From Poteriospumella lacustris (lineage: Eukaryota > Sar > Chrysophyceae > Chromulinales > Dinobryaceae): a DNA stretch of 64,000 nt. The stretch covers positions 6,115-70,114 of the forward strand of contig SMOI01000057.1 in assembly GCA_008000375.1 (NCBI GenBank). The letters are read 5' to 3'. The notes below the pieces were generated by a model that saw nothing but the letters and a program-made list of their open reading frames with translations, was not told where the DNA came from and searched no databases. The position numbers and the translations under genes are program-made. This document shows, one piece after another, positions 1-12,358 of this stretch (positions are counted from its first letter, which is position 1; the number at the start of each line of letters is the position of its first letter).

Positions 1-20
1 ACTACCGTTGGCTTTACGTT

Positions 21-1154
21 CTACACGGCCAGTTGCAGTCGCAGCTGCTGCAGCCGCGACACGACGCGGGGCACATCGGCCGACCACAGCCGCACGGCGG
101 TGGCCGCGGCGGTGGCCGCGGTGGCCGCGGTGGGCTGTTCGTGTTGCGCGGTGAGCGACGGCAGCACGACGTCGACCAGTTGGCGCAGCCGCTGCGTCGC
201 GGCCGCGGCGGTGAACAGGCCCCGCGGCAGCGCCTCCACCGCCCACAGCACCGCCAACGCCTCGCCGAGCCACGGCGCCGTCCACATCGCCGCCGTGTCG
301 CCCGCGTCGCCCGTGTCGCCGGGGCAGAGCAGCGCCCACAGCAACAGCAGCACCTCCGTCCGTCGCTCGAGACGCGTCATCGACGCTGCCTCCGACCGCA
401 GGCGGCGCGTCAGCGGCCCCAGCACCGTCGCCGAGAGGCCGCCGCCGCCGCCGCCACCGCCGCTGCCACTGCCACCGCCAGCGCCAGCGGCGGACAGCTG
501 CGCCACCTGCGCCACCGTCAGCGCTCCGAAGCGGAACAGCAACGGCCACGCCCACGTCGGTGGCGCCTCCACCGTCGCCACCGCTGTGGGCGCCGCAGTG
601 GCCGCGCCGCACCAGCGAAACAGCTCGCACAGCCGCCCGAGCGCCGCCGCCTCCGCCGCCGCCGTCGCCGTCGTCACCGTCGCCGTCGTCGTCGTCGTCG
701 TCAGCTGCGTCGCGACCTGCGCGGCCACGCGGAACCACTCGCCGCGTCGCGCGTCGACCCAGCGGCGACTCGCCGCGGGGCGATGCGACAGCCGCCGCAG
801 CGACGACGACGACGCCGACGCCGAACCGGCCGCGTCGACGCGGGCGGCCAGCCACAGACACAGCGGCGCGTCCTCCGTCCACGCGCGCTGCAACGCCGCC
901 GCGCCGCACACGCGACCCACCAGCGCCAGCCACGACACGAGACACGTGTCGCGCAGCCGCTCGGCCGGCCGCCACCGCGACGCCGCCGCCGCCGCCGCCG
1001 CCGCCGCCGTCGGCACGTCACCGTCACCGTCACCGTCGCCCTCATTGTCGCTGTCGCGGTGGGTCGCCGCGTCGTGACCGTGACCATGGCCGTGCAGGAA
1101 CCACACGCGACGCAGCGCCACCGACCAGTCGCCACGCGACCAGCGCTGCTCCGG

Positions 1155-1185
<31 letters not shown>

Positions 1186-3088
1186 CGAGCGGCCTCATCG
1201 TCGTCGTCGGCGTCGCCCCAATCGTCGTCGCCCCAACCGTCGCCGTCTGCGTCGTCGGCCCTGCGCGGCCCCGTCGCGGTCACCGTCGCCGTCGCCGTCG
1301 CCGTCTTCGTCGGTGGCCCGTCGCAGAGGGCGGCGAGGTCGCGCGCCATCCGCTGCCAGAGCCACTCGTGCACCGCCGCCACCGTCGCCGCCAGCTGCGC
1401 GCGGCGGTCGCCCTCGTCGCCCTCGTCGCCCTCGTCACCGTCAGCGTCACCGTCACCGTCACCGTCAGCGTCACCGTCACCGTCACCGTCAGCGTCACCG
1501 TCACCGTCGCAGTCGTCACCGTCGGCGGCGGCGTCGAGCATCGCGCGCATCGCCGTCCACGCGTCGAGCCAGTTCGACGTGAACCGCACCGACGACGCCG
1601 TCTCCGTCGCCGTCTCCGTCGCGCCGCCGTCCAGCGCGGCCAACACGTCGTCGCCAGCGTCGCCAGCGTCGCCAGCGTCGCCAGCGTCGCCGTCGGCGGC
1701 GTCGTCACCGTCGTCGCCGTGCCACAGAACGAGCGTCGCGCGCCGCCGCCGCCGCCAGCGCCGCGGCCCCGTCGCCTGGCGAACGCGCAGGAACAGCTGC
1801 CACTGCTGCCACAGCGCCGCCGCCGACGCCACCGCCGCCGTCTCCGTCGCCGTCGCGCAGCGCTGCGCGGCGCCGAGCAGCGCCTCGACGACGTCGAGAC
1901 ACGCGAAGCACAACGCGGCACCGTCCGTGTCGCGGTCGAGGCGGCGCCAGGCCGCCAGCACGTGCGAGCGCAGGACACGGTGCGCCACGCCGGCGACCCA
2001 GCGGCACCAGCGACGCGCCCCGCCGCCACCGTCGCCGTCGCCACCGTCACCGGCAGCGGCAGCGGCAGCGGCAGCGAAGAGGTGGCCGCCCGTGTGCAGC
2101 AGCCGCGCCACGCGGCCGCGGAGCTGCTCCAGCGTCGCGTCCAGCGTCGGCGCGTCCAGCGGCGGCGTCGTAGCGGCGCCGGTGCCGGCGACGGTGTCGG
2201 CGACGGTGCCGGCGACGGTGTCGGCGAGTTGGCGCAGCAGCCGCTGCCACAGCGCCGCGTACCAGCGCCACAGCTCCGCCAGCGTCTCCGCCGCCGACGG
2301 CTCCGTCTCCGTCGCCACAGCCGCCACAGCCGCCGCCTCCGTCGCCGTCGGGGGAAAGAGCCGCTGCGCGCGGCGCACGAGGCGCAAGAGCGACGCGCAG
2401 ACGGCGCCGTCGGTGGCGACGCCGCCGTCGAAGAGCGCCTCGGCCACCGCGACGCGCAGCGGCTCCGCCACCGCCGCCGCCCACCGCTGTGGCTGCGGCG
2501 GCGCGGCGCGGAGCACCGCGCGGAGACGCCGCCGGACGACGCGGTCCACCGGCGATGCCAGCGCGCGCGACGCGTCGAGCAGCGCCAGCTGAAACGGCAG
2601 CACGCGCTCGCGCAGCGTCGCCAGCGTCACGCCGCCGCCGTGGCCGTGGCCGCCGTGGCCGCCGCCGCCGCTGTGGCCGGCGACGGTGGCGGTGGTGGCG
2701 AGCCACGCGGCCAGCGACCGCAGCAGCGCGAGCCGCTGCGACGCGCGCAGCCGTCGCAGGTGGCGCGTCAGCTCGTCGAGCGGCAGCAGCCGCAGCGCCA
2801 GCTGCAGCGTCGTCGCCGGTGCTGGTGCTGTGTCGCGGCCGGTGTCGCCGGTGTCGCGGTCGTGTCGCGCCACGGCGGCGGCGAACTGGCGTCGCGGCCA
2901 GCGCAGCAGCAGATACGACCAGACGAGGAGGTGCGCCGCGGAGAGCTTCGGCAGCACCGTGTCCAGCAGGTCGTTGGCCAACGCCACGAACGCCCAGTCC
3001 CCCGCTGCGTCGTCGTCGTCCCCCGCCGCGTCGCTTTCGCTGTCGCCGTCGCCGTCGTTATCGTCGTCGTCATCGTGGCCGGTCTCGT

Positions 3089-3121
<33 letters not shown>

Positions 3122-6100
3122 TGGAGCCGCTGGAGCCGCTGGAGCCGCTGGAGCCGCCGCCCGTGGCGGTGGTCGTGGTAGCGGCGGTGTAGGCGGCCAG
3201 CTGGTTGCAGAGCACGAGGAAGTGCAGCAGCGACGCGTCGACGAGGTGGTGAAACGGTTTTGCGACCGCCACGTGCCACGCCGCCAGCGCCGACGCCGAC
3301 GCCGACGCGATGGGCGGCAGAAACGGCGTCAGCGCGCGCACCGCGTCCACCACCGCGTCCACGTCGACGCCGCTGCCCGGCGCCGCGAAGTAGCGCGGCG
3401 GAAACAACGTCTCTGTACATAATCGTTCGCGAACATCAGCACAATGGACGGTGAATAACACATAAAAGAAACGTACCCGACCGCAGCGCCCGTTTCACAT
3501 CGATCGGCGCGTCCGCGGCACTCGTCGCCACCGTCGCCGTCGCCGTCGCCGTCGTCGGCAGGAGCCGCTCCAGGCGACGCAGCAACGCGACGTCCTCCGC
3601 CAGCGACCGCCGCAGCGCCTCCACATCGACCGCTGCGCCCGCCGCCGCCGCTGCGCCCAGCGCCGCCGCCAGCGCCGCCGCCGCCGCCGTCGCGGTGGCC
3701 GTCGTCGTCGCGTAGTGGTCGACGGCGGTGGCCGCCAGCTGCTTCAGCAGCTTCAGTCGCGGCAGCGCGTGTCGCGGCGTGTCGTCGTAGGCCGCCGCCA
3801 GCACCGCGACGTACGCCGCCCACGCGGCCGCCCACGCGGCCGCCCCGCTGCCGCCGTCTGCGTCGCCCTCCGCCGCCGCCGTCAGCAGCGCGTCGCCCAG
3901 CGCGTGGCACAGCGTCGCCTCGTCCCCGACGCCGCTCTCGCCGCTACCGCCGCCACCGCTGCCGCCGACGCGCTGCAGCGCCGTCCACAGGCGCCACGCG
4001 GTCCACCCGCAGCGCAGCCGCAGCCGCTGCCACTGCGGCGACGTGTCCTGCGGCGACAGAAACAGCCGCCGCAGCGCCGCCGGCGTCGCCTCGTCGCCGT
4101 CACCGTCACCGTCGGTGGCGGTGGCGGTGGCGGTGGAGAGGCGGACGACGTCGTCGAGCAGAAACCGCCCGACGGCCCCGTCGCCTTCGCCGGTGACCTC
4201 GACGACGACGTCGACGACCGCGCGCCACCGGTCGCCGTCCGCCACGTGGCACAGCACCGACCGCAGCGCCGCCACCGTCCACGACGCCGCCGCCGCCGCG
4301 TCCCCGTCGCCGTCGGCGTCGGCGTCGCCGTCGGCGTCGTGGAAGGCGAAGTCGCCGGTGGCGGCGAGAAACCGCTGCGCGGCGGCCTCGACGACGTCGC
4401 GGCGCCGCAGCGCACGCAGCGCCGCCTGGCACCGTTCGGCGCGCGTCAGCTCCCGCGACGGTAGCGGCGCCGTTGGCGGTGCGACGGGCGTTTCGTCGGG
4501 GGCCGCTGCGTCGGCGGTGGCGGCGGTGGCGATGCGCCACGGGTCGTCGGCGTCGTCGTCGAAGTCGACGTCGACGTCGCTGTCCGGCGCCGCTGCCGCC
4601 GCCGCTGCGTCGTCTGCGTCGTCTGCGTCGGCGACGGCGTCGTCCGCGTCAGCGGCGTCGTGCGGGGCGACGATCAGCGACGGCGCCGCGGTCGCCTCGT
4701 GGGCCGCCTCCGCCGCAGCGTCGTTCTCGTCGACGGCACCGACCTCGTCGCGGGCCGCCGAAGCGCAGGCAGCGTCGCCGTCGCCGTCGCCGTCGTCGAC
4801 GTCGACGTCGTCGGCATCAGCAGCGGCGGTTTCCTCGGCGCGCTGCGCCTCCTCAGCGGCCGACGGCTCAGCGACCGACGCTGCCGTCGTCGCTGCGGCG
4901 GCGTCCATCGCGTCGTCCGCCGCGACAGCGACAGCGACAGCGACAGCGACGGTTTCGGGTTCGGTGGCCGGTGACGTCGCCGGCTCCGCGTCCTCGACGC
5001 CGACGACCGAAACCGTCGCCTCCTCCGTCGCCTCTTCCGTCGCCACCGTCGCCGTCGCCACCGTCGCTGCCGCACGTTCCGGTGCGACGGTTTCCTCGGC
5101 CACGTCGCCGTCGTCGTCGCTGTCGCTGTCGCTGTCGCCGAACGAGTCCCACTCGTCCTCCGCCGCTGTCGCCGTCGCTGCCGCTGCCGCTGCCGGTGGC
5201 GCTGCCGGTGACTGTGGCGGTGACTGTGGCGTTGGCTGTGGCGGTGACTGTGACGGTGACTGCGGCGCCCGTTTCGTCGCAGGCGACGAGGCCACCGTCG
5301 CGGTCGCGGGGGGCGAGACCGGCGACCGAACCGTGGCCGCGTCCACCGCCGCGTCCAACGCCGGCGCCGACCACGACAACGACCGCGACCGCTGCCCCTT
5401 CGTCGCTGCCGCCGCCGCCGCCGTCGCTGTCGCTGTCGCCAGCTTCTGCAGCAGCTGGCGACGGTAGCGCGCCTCGATCGTCGTCGGACGCGCCACCGTC
5501 GCTGTCGCTGACGCTGCCGCGGGCCGCAGCGGCGGCGGCGCCAGGACGAACGGGTGGTCGAAGGCGGCGTCGGCGGCGTGCGCCACCGCGTACGACAGCG
5601 CCGCGGCGAAGCGGCCGTCGCCGCGCGTCGCCCACGCCGCGCGCAGGGCGCCGGCGTCGGAGTAGCCCTGCGCCACGAGCCGCGCGACGATCTTCGCGTC
5701 CAGCGCGTCCAACGGGCAGCGCGCCGCCTCCGTCGCCGCCTCCGTCGCCACCTCCGTCGCGGCGGCGGCGATCGCGGCGGGCAGCGCCGCCTCGACGGTG
5801 GCCCAGCACGCGTCACCGTCGCCGTCACCGTCGCCTGCGACGAGCAGCTCGAGCGGCAAAAACGCGACGGCGGCCAGCGACGACGGCGGCGCCTGCAGCA
5901 GCGACGCCACCGTCGCCGTGGCGGCGCTGTCGCCGCTGTCGCCGCTGTCGCCGTCGTAGCGGCGGTGGCGCTGGGCGCGCAGCACGTCGCCGAGACACTC
6001 CGTCGCCTGCGTCGCCGCCGCGTAGCGCCAGCGGTCACCGCCACCTGCGACGCGCCGTTGCCAGGCGGCGCGCAGCAGCTGCTGATACGGCGCCGCCAGC

Positions 6101-7299
6101 GACCGCGGCACCGCCGCCGCCGACGGCCAATGCGCCGTCGCGTACGCCACCAGCCGCTCCAGCGTCGCCTCCACCGTCGCTGCGTCCTCCGCCGCGTCCT
6201 CCGCCGCCGTCTCCGGCGACCGTCGGAGACACGCGGCGACGAGGACGAGCCACGTGTGCAGCAGCAGCTGCTCCGGCCGCTGAAAGGCCGCTGGAACGGT
6301 GGCAGCGGTGGGGAAGAGCACGTGCGCCAGGCCCTGGCACACGACCCAGCCGGCGCCGTACGAGACCACCGCCGGGTCCGCGTCACCGTCACCGTCACCG
6401 TCGCCGTCCGCGTCACCGTCGCCGTCACCGTCGCCGTCGGCGTTGGCGACGGGGAAACAAACGTCGCAGACCATCGCGACGTCGGCCGCCGACAGCGACA
6501 CGGCGTCCTCCTGCGCGTAACGGTCGTGCACCAGCGACAGGCCGTCGCCGTGGTACCGTTTCGGCAGCACTTTCACCAGAAACAGCTGCAGCAGCCGCTG
6601 CAGCGGTGGAGCCTCCGCCGCCGCAGTCGCCGCACCGCCGCCACGCGGCCACCGCCGCAGCCACCGACGGTACAGCGCCACCAGCGCAACGATCCGCGCG
6701 CTGCAGCGCCCGATGACGTCGCCGTCGCCGTCGCTGTCGTCGTCTGCGCCAGTCGCCGTCGCCGTCGCCGTCGCCGGTGACGGTGCCGGGCCCTGCGACT
6801 GCGCCAGGAAGAGCAACTCGTCGACCTGGTCGAGCTGCTGCTCCGTCGTCAGCCACGACGCCGCGTTACCACCGCCGCCGCCGTAACCGCCGCCGTAGCC
6901 GCCGCCGTAGCCGCCGCGGTCCTCGGCGGTGGTCGTCGCGGACAGCGTCAGCGCCGCGTCGAGCACCGTCACCAGCGTCTCGAAATAGAACCGACGGAAC
7001 GTGTCCCCGCCGCCGTGTGCGCCGTGTGCGCCGTGTGCGTCGAGCGTGAAGAGAAAGTGGAAGAGAAAGTGAATCAGCTCCGCGTCCCCCGCCGCCGCCG
7101 CCGCCGCCGCCGACGGTGGCTGCTTCGCTGGCGACTGTGTCTGCTTCGGTGGCGGCGGCGGTGGCTGCACGAGCGCCAGCACCTCGCCGACGTCCAGCCA
7201 CAGCAGCGACAGCCGCACCAGCGTCGTCCAGCGCGCCGCCGTCACCATCGTCGCCAGCAGCGTCGTGATCAAGAAGCGCAGCTCGTGCGCGTCGAAACA

Positions 7300-7342
<43 letters not shown>

Positions 7343-8889
7343 AAGCCGCCGCTCGTTGTCCCGTTCACGTGGCCGCCGCCGCCGCCGTCGGGGAACAGCA
7401 GCACGCGCTTCAGCGACTGTAGCCGCGCGAAGAACGCCTGGCTCAGTCGGTGCTCGTTGACGGCAGCGGCGGCGGTGGCGTTGGCGGCGGTAGCGGCGGC
7501 GGTAGCGGCGGCGGGGGGCGCCCAGAGCTGGCGCTGCACGAAATGGACCAGCAGCAGCGCCGTCAGCAGCACCTCCAGCGACAGCGACTTGCCACCACCG
7601 GTCTGCTGCTGCAGTCGCAGAGACGTCAACAGCAACGGGCCCAGCGCGTCCGACCGCCGCAGCAGTTTCTCCCACTCGAACGCGAACTGCGCGCGCCGCA
7701 GACGAATCCGCCGGAGCAGCGTCTGCTGCCGTTCGGAGCGCTGCTCGTCCTCGTCCTGCTGCCGGTGGAAGAGCAGCGACGTCAGCGTTTCCATCGACAC
7801 GGCCGCCGCGAACTGCGGAAACAGCACCGACAGCGGCGGCGCGGGGAGGTGCTCGTCGATGAACTGCGCGAGCTCGAGGTACGTGACCAGCGTGCCCACG
7901 CGTTCGTCTTCGTCGAGGACGTTGGGCAGCGAGAACAGGCGACGAATCAACGTGGCGCAGGCGAACAGATCGTCACGCCAGACGACGGTGCGCACCGCCA
8001 AATGCACCGCGTACGACAGCGGCAGGAACGTCGTCGTCCCCGTCGCTGCTGCTGCTCCTGCTGCTCCTGCGACTGCCTCGTCACGGTGATAGCGATCGAA
8101 CAACGCCAAGAGGAACGCCTCGACGGCGGCGTAGAGACTGTGCGCGGAGTCGGAGTCGGTGGCGGTGGCGGTGGCCTCGAAGAGGTGATCGACCATCGCG
8201 TCGACGAAGCGCGCACAAAATCGATCTTCGTAATCCTCCGAGGGCGCACAGGGCTCACCAGCGCGCCCCGCAGCCGTCTCAGCCCAACACTCCCAGGGGA
8301 TGCCCACCGCGGCCAAGTGATCGGCGAAGACCTCTTCGAGCTGCAGGCGAAAGTCTTCCACCGGCAGCATCAACAACACTTTCGACGCCACCTCGATCGC
8401 ATTGTGCACCTCGGTCGCCTCTCGGCTGTGTAACAGGATATGAATCAAGCGCTGGGCAAAGACGTCCATCCGCGTCTGCTCCGACAGCTGAATCCATTCG
8501 AACAGCGACGTGTGCATCTCCACGAGGCCCAATTTCGTTAAAAAGTAATGTTGACTCAGCAGAATCTCAAAGTTCCGAAGGACTTCGTTCTTCACTTGCA
8601 CCATCGTCGAGTCTTCGTCGTGCTCAACTACACTGTCTTGATCGTCTTCTTCTTCTTCGTGTTCTTCTTGGTGAAGGTGGTGGCGGGCTTCGACGGAATC
8701 GTTGTAGCTCTTCACGGTGGAAATGGCGTCGACTATCAAACCGGTGGATTCCAACTCCGCAGCCTCTTCAAACACTTCATCGGGAGATAATTGGACCACG
8801 TCTTCTTCTTCTTCTTCGTCATCCAAAGCGATCCCACCTTCTTCCTCCGCAGCGGGAAGAGGTTCTTCATGTTCCGTGGCTGTCTCCAT
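21..8889 (-). CDS. Giant low-complexity protein of unknown function (2 exons, 2,934 aa)
   Basis: I do not recognise the family. The ATG is at 8889; exon 1 runs 8889-3477, intron 3476-3413 (64 nt, GTACGT...ACAG) and exon 2 runs 3412-21 (stop). The two exons join in phase to give 2,934 residues. The N-terminal 90 residues are acidic. They are followed by an ordinary helical-looking region (about residues 90-500, hydrophobic with few repeats) that shows minus is the coding strand. The middle and C-terminal parts alternate helical Leu/Ala/Trp/Arg-rich stretches with long low-complexity tracts: poly-Gly, poly-Ala, DG/DA dipeptide runs, Ala-Thr runs and PQSPPQ-type runs. No signal peptide, membrane span or catalytic motif is evident. 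A helical-repeat scaffold (HEAT/Sec39-like) is only a guess from Leu spacing. The extreme GC and GCC/GTC codon bias open long false frames on the other strand. Confidence 0.75.
1435..1512. repeat. GTCACC/GTCAGC hexamer repeat inside coding sequence
   Basis: An uninterrupted run of six-base units (GTCACC, GTCAGC) lies in exon 2 of the minus-strand giant gene. On the coding strand it gives alternating Asp-Gly/Asp-Ala. A similar run with GTCGCC variants lies at 6380-6443 in exon 1 of the same gene. Confidence 0.9.
3090..3120. repeat. (CCG)n microsatellite encoding poly-Gly
   Basis: Pure CCG triplet run in exon 2 of the minus-strand giant gene, read as poly-glycine. A longer CCG run at about 7301-7342 in exon 1 of the same gene also encodes poly-glycine. 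Confidence 0.9.
6380..6443. repeat. GTCACC/GTCGCC hexamer repeat inside coding sequence
   Basis: A second hexamer tract of the same family in the giant gene encodes a DGDGDAD-type acidic run on the minus strand. The frame is kept because the unit is two codons long. Confidence 0.9.
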
Positions 8890-9496
8890 CTCTCACCTTT
8901 TCGATCAAGGGCTTTCGAGAGAGACACTCAACAAAACAAATAAGCTACTGACTCCAATGTGCACTACTTCACCAGAGCTCTCAAAGAAGCTAAGCGACTG
9001 GATTCAATTCAATTCGATTCCTGAGACGAGACCGAGGCAGAGGCCGCCGCCGTCGCCGTCGCCGTCGCTGTCGATGTCGCCGCGATCACCCTCCTGCACG
9101 TATTCGAATGGGTACTTCCTCACTATACTACAACCTACATCACCATGTTTGTACCAGAACACGTCGTCGTCGTCGTCGTCGTCGTCCCCGCCGTCGTCGC
9201 CGTTGAAGGGCTCAACGTCGTTTTCTCAAAAGTGGCTGGCCGCCTCTCCGATGATTTTCTGTCAAAAGATGAATGATGCCAGGCCTGCTATCATATGTAT
9301 GGCTATCATGTTGTATGTCAACACACCCTTGAACAGTGGACGAGTCAGTGAGCGCAGAGAGATGGAGGGAGGGGGGGGGGTCAGTTTGTTTTCTCATCGT
9401 CTATCGTCTACTGGAAGGAAACCCTGTCCAACACACAGTACAGAGTACAGTATAGTTCTGTAGCGACCGATCGACAAAGATACCGACTGCAGTGCT
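8890..9496. other. Intergenic spacer with triplet and hexamer microsatellites
   Basis: This spacer lies between the start of the giant gene and the 3' end of the glycosyltransferase gene, both on minus. It holds GCCGTC-type repeats near 9045-9080, a (CGT)n run at about 9161-9190 and a G run near 9371-9380. No convincing coding frame or RNA gene was seen. It must contain the promoter of the minus-strand giant gene at its left end. Confidence 0.6.
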
Positions 9497-11146
9497 TCAC
9501 GGGCCTTGGAAAAACACCGTTTCCTTGTAGCTGGTGGTGCCGTTCTGCGGACACATCCGTTGTTTGTAATCCTTCAACGCCAGATTCAACGAGTGATACA
9601 CGATGCACAGGACAAAGGCATTGCGTTTGGTCAGCTTGGCGTTCTTCGCGGCTTGTTTCTATTCAACAGAACAGGGGGAAAAGGCAGCAGATGGTTAGAA
9701 GATCAGTCGGTCACGCTCACTTTCTCTCTCCCGCCGGCGTCGCACGTCGACGTCGAACGAACGAAGGAACGAACGAGAACGGAAGACTTAGACACGTACC
9801 TGGTCCTTCTTAATGATGTACTCGGCCTTCGCTAAGTCCCGAGGAGGTTCCAGGAGCAAATCATGGTCACACGAGAAGATGTTCTTCGGCACGCGACGTT
9901 TGAAGAAGCCAAATTCGCCCGCCCGAAACGATTGACAGAAATGCACCACCGTGGGCACCGTTAGGCCCGGATAATAGGTCACGCGGTCGTTGGCGACATC
10001 TTCTTCCGGTGGCACACAGACGTCCGGCAGGGCATCCACCCACGGCCAGCCTTCGCCGCCGGCATCGACATTGGAGACCATGTAATGATCCACTTGCAAA
10101 TGCGGCAACTTCTCGTGCGCCGCCGCCATCGAGTACGCATACATCTCCGCCAAGAGATACGGATAATCGTCGTAGACGCGGGGTACCAAACGGGTCCAAC
10201 TGTCCGCGATACGAATGAAATCTTGTTTGTGGACGACGTACGGCGGACCGACCGAGTAGTGCAGCTCACCGAACTGCATATTCGGCAGCAGACACGGCGA
10301 TCCTTCGCCACAGATCTTCCCACGTTTGAAATGCTTGTGGTTGTCATTGGTCCAGGGGGCACCTAACCCGTACGTTTGGGCCACGGGGAATCCGGCATCG
10401 ATCCGTTCCATGATCTCGTCGCGGGGAATGCGTTTGTTGACGATGTGCGGATTGGCCTTGATGAACGGAGTAATCGGTCGAATCAACACCATATCTGGGT
10501 CCAACAAGGCAATGATCGCATTGTCGGGGATAGGTGGCTCTGCATACGCCAGCCAATGCTTCAAACCCCACGGTTTGTTGTAGAAATCATACGAACGGTT
10601 CGTTTTGGGGTCTCTCTTGAAATCCGGAGTGAAATGGGCACCAAACCGATTCCCGTACAGCATTTTATACGTATTCGACAACTCTTCTTTTTTGTTGTCC
10701 GAACAACCACTGGCAATGCGGACAACGCGTCCCTTTTGGCCCACTACTTTGGCCGAGTGAAACAACAACAGCGTTTGCCAATCCTGATACGGCGTGCAAT
10801 CCGTGGAAAAGACAATCCACACGTCATCCTTATGCTCAGGACTATTGTAATCCGTGGGAATCACCACAGAAGTAGCAGGCTTCGTTTCCTTCAAGCCGTT
10901 GAGGAGTCCAGACTTGACCAACAACGTTTTCTCGGTTTCAGAGATCATGGTGTCAACATTATTGGCTAAATTCTGCAGCTTCTCTTTGTCAATAGCACCT
11001 GCATACCAGCAATATACCAAAAATCCTACCCATCCAACAATCATGACCCAGGAAATGATCAATATCACGTGATAGACATTGCCCTCCTTTTTCTTGGGCT
11101 GGAATTCACGATTAAAGCGATTGGGATGACTGGAAGTTCCTCTCAT
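9497..11146 (-). CDS. Peptidyl-serine/hydroxyproline O-glycosyltransferase-like, type II membrane protein
   Basis: Predicted 502-residue secretory-pathway glycosyltransferase of the plant/algal peptidyl-serine alpha-galactosyltransferase / hydroxyproline O-arabinosyltransferase group. Exon 1 is 11146-9800, intron 9799-9659 (141 nt, CAG|GTACGT...ATAG) and exon 2 is 9658-9497. The start chosen is the ATG at 11146 (MRGTSS); no other in-frame ATG lies upstream of it. Residues 25-47 form one hydrophobic span after a basic N-terminus, typical of a type II Golgi/ER anchor. The lumenal part opens with VWIVFSTDCTPYQDWQ and carries the metal-binding DxD motif LLDPDMVLIRP (DPD at 216-218). Exon 2 adds a 53-residue tail that includes a conserved-looking CP(Q)N motif. 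Family membership comes from motif recognition. The acceptor substrate (Ser, Hyp or other) and the sugar cannot be decided from sequence. Confidence 0.85.
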
Positions 11147-11762
11147 CTTGTCTTCCACTCACTCATCCAATGGAACAACAAGATTCGAGAGTAAACCTTG
11201 TCTTTCTATGGGAAAGAAGACTCCATAAACCCGGTAAAGGTCGCGATCCTCTCTCGTCGACGAGCGACAACGGAAAAGGGAGGAAACCACGCCAAACTCA
11301 CCGTACTTTCGACAGTCACAGTCTACTTTAGCCTTCTTCAATTGTACTTCTATCACATTTCAAATATGGTAGTATAGTCTACTTGACCATTGCTCTAAAG
11401 TACACAATATGGTGTCACCGACGAACGCTCATCGATGAGTTTACACCTTCTCACAAACCCAGTAGTACCAGTATGGAGGCCCAAAAGGGTTGCATAACTA
11501 CTCTGTGGAGTGAGGTGGTTGTACTGTTCCGGTGGGCCACTCACCACCACCAACCCAGTGTGTCGCCGGGTGCCGGGTGTGTCGTCCGCTGTGGCCGCCG
11601 GTCGCCGTCGGAGGACCTTTCACCGCTTTCGGCGTCTTTCGCTTGTCGCTCGGTGGCCTCTTTTGGAGCCGCCTTTGGAAGTTGTTTGAGAGTGTGAGCG
11701 GTTCTTTTACTCATCGATTGGCACATATTTTTCGTAGCAGAAGAAGTATCTCTAATTAAAAA
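11147..11762. promoter_or_regulatory. Divergent intergenic/promoter region
   Basis: The region lies between two divergent starts (glycosyltransferase on minus, RPL31 on plus), so it should hold both promoters. The last 70 bases before RPL31 are A/T-rich (ending TTAATTAAAAA just before the ATG), in contrast to the GC-rich middle. No specific element could be assigned and no gene was seen. Confidence 0.45.
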
Positions 11763-12116
11763 ATGGCTGAGACCGAACAAAGACAAAGAAAGCCCAAGTC
11801 TGATATCGTCACCAGAGAGTGCACGATTCACATGAGCAAGTTGCTTCACGGTGTCACGTTCAAGAACCGTGCTCCTCGCGCTGTCCGTGTGATCAAGCAG
11901 TTCGCTCAGAAGATGATGAAGACTTCCGATGTCAGAGTTGACACTTCCTTGAACAAGTTCATCTGGAGCCAGGGCATCAAGAACATCCCCACCAGAATCC
12001 GTGTTCGCTTGCACAGAAAGAGAAACGAGGATGAGGAGGCCAAGGAGAAGTTGTACACCCTTGTCACCTTCGTCCCTGTTGATGATTTCTCTGGTCTCCA
12101 AAACGAGACTCTGTAA
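11763..12116 (+). CDS. RPL31: 60S ribosomal protein L31 (eL31)
   Basis: Structural protein of the large cytosolic ribosomal subunit, located near the peptide exit tunnel. The intronless 117-residue ORF matches the usual eL31 length. Recognisable family blocks in order are [16 protein letters not shown] (about 18-33), [49 protein letters not shown] and the C-terminal [11 protein letters not shown]. The ATG at 11763 sits in an A-rich context (AAAAAATGG), favourable for a highly expressed gene. Codons are moderate in GC (AAG, GTC, TTG), unlike the GCC/GTC-saturated left neighbours, as expected for a highly translated gene. It is convergent with the WDR62-like gene, whose stop lies about 240 bases downstream on the other strand. 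Identity is secure. Confidence 0.97.
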   Translation: MAETEQRQRKPKSDIVTRECTIHMSKLLHGVTFKNRAPRAVRVIKQFAQKMMKTSDVRVDTSLNKFIWSQGIKNIPTRIRVRLHRKRNEDEEAKEKLYTLVTFVPVDDFSGLQNETL

Positions 12117-12358
12117 ATCGGTAGACCCTTAACTTCTGCTAACCAATACCCCCAACGCGCTTCTTGACTCACCTGGTGGTCAATCGATGTGTTTCCTCCT
12201 GTGTTACTTACTTCCCTACCTCTGTTACCTCATCCCCCCTCCCTTGATTTGACTACGGGTGACTGTTGAATGCGCGTTTCTTATAAAATTGATGTGTGTG
12301 TGTGACCGGTGGCTGTGGTGACTACGAGCGAGTGGGACGTGGGACGTGGACCCCGCTC

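Noticed and set aside
33-3422. A plus-strand open frame of more than 1,100 codons opposite exon 2 of the giant gene, plus several 200-500 codon frames nearby
   Set aside because: They are Arg/Pro/Ala or Val/Thr repeats produced by extreme GC and triplet/hexamer repeats. The minus frame continues into a normal globular N-terminus through a well-formed intron.
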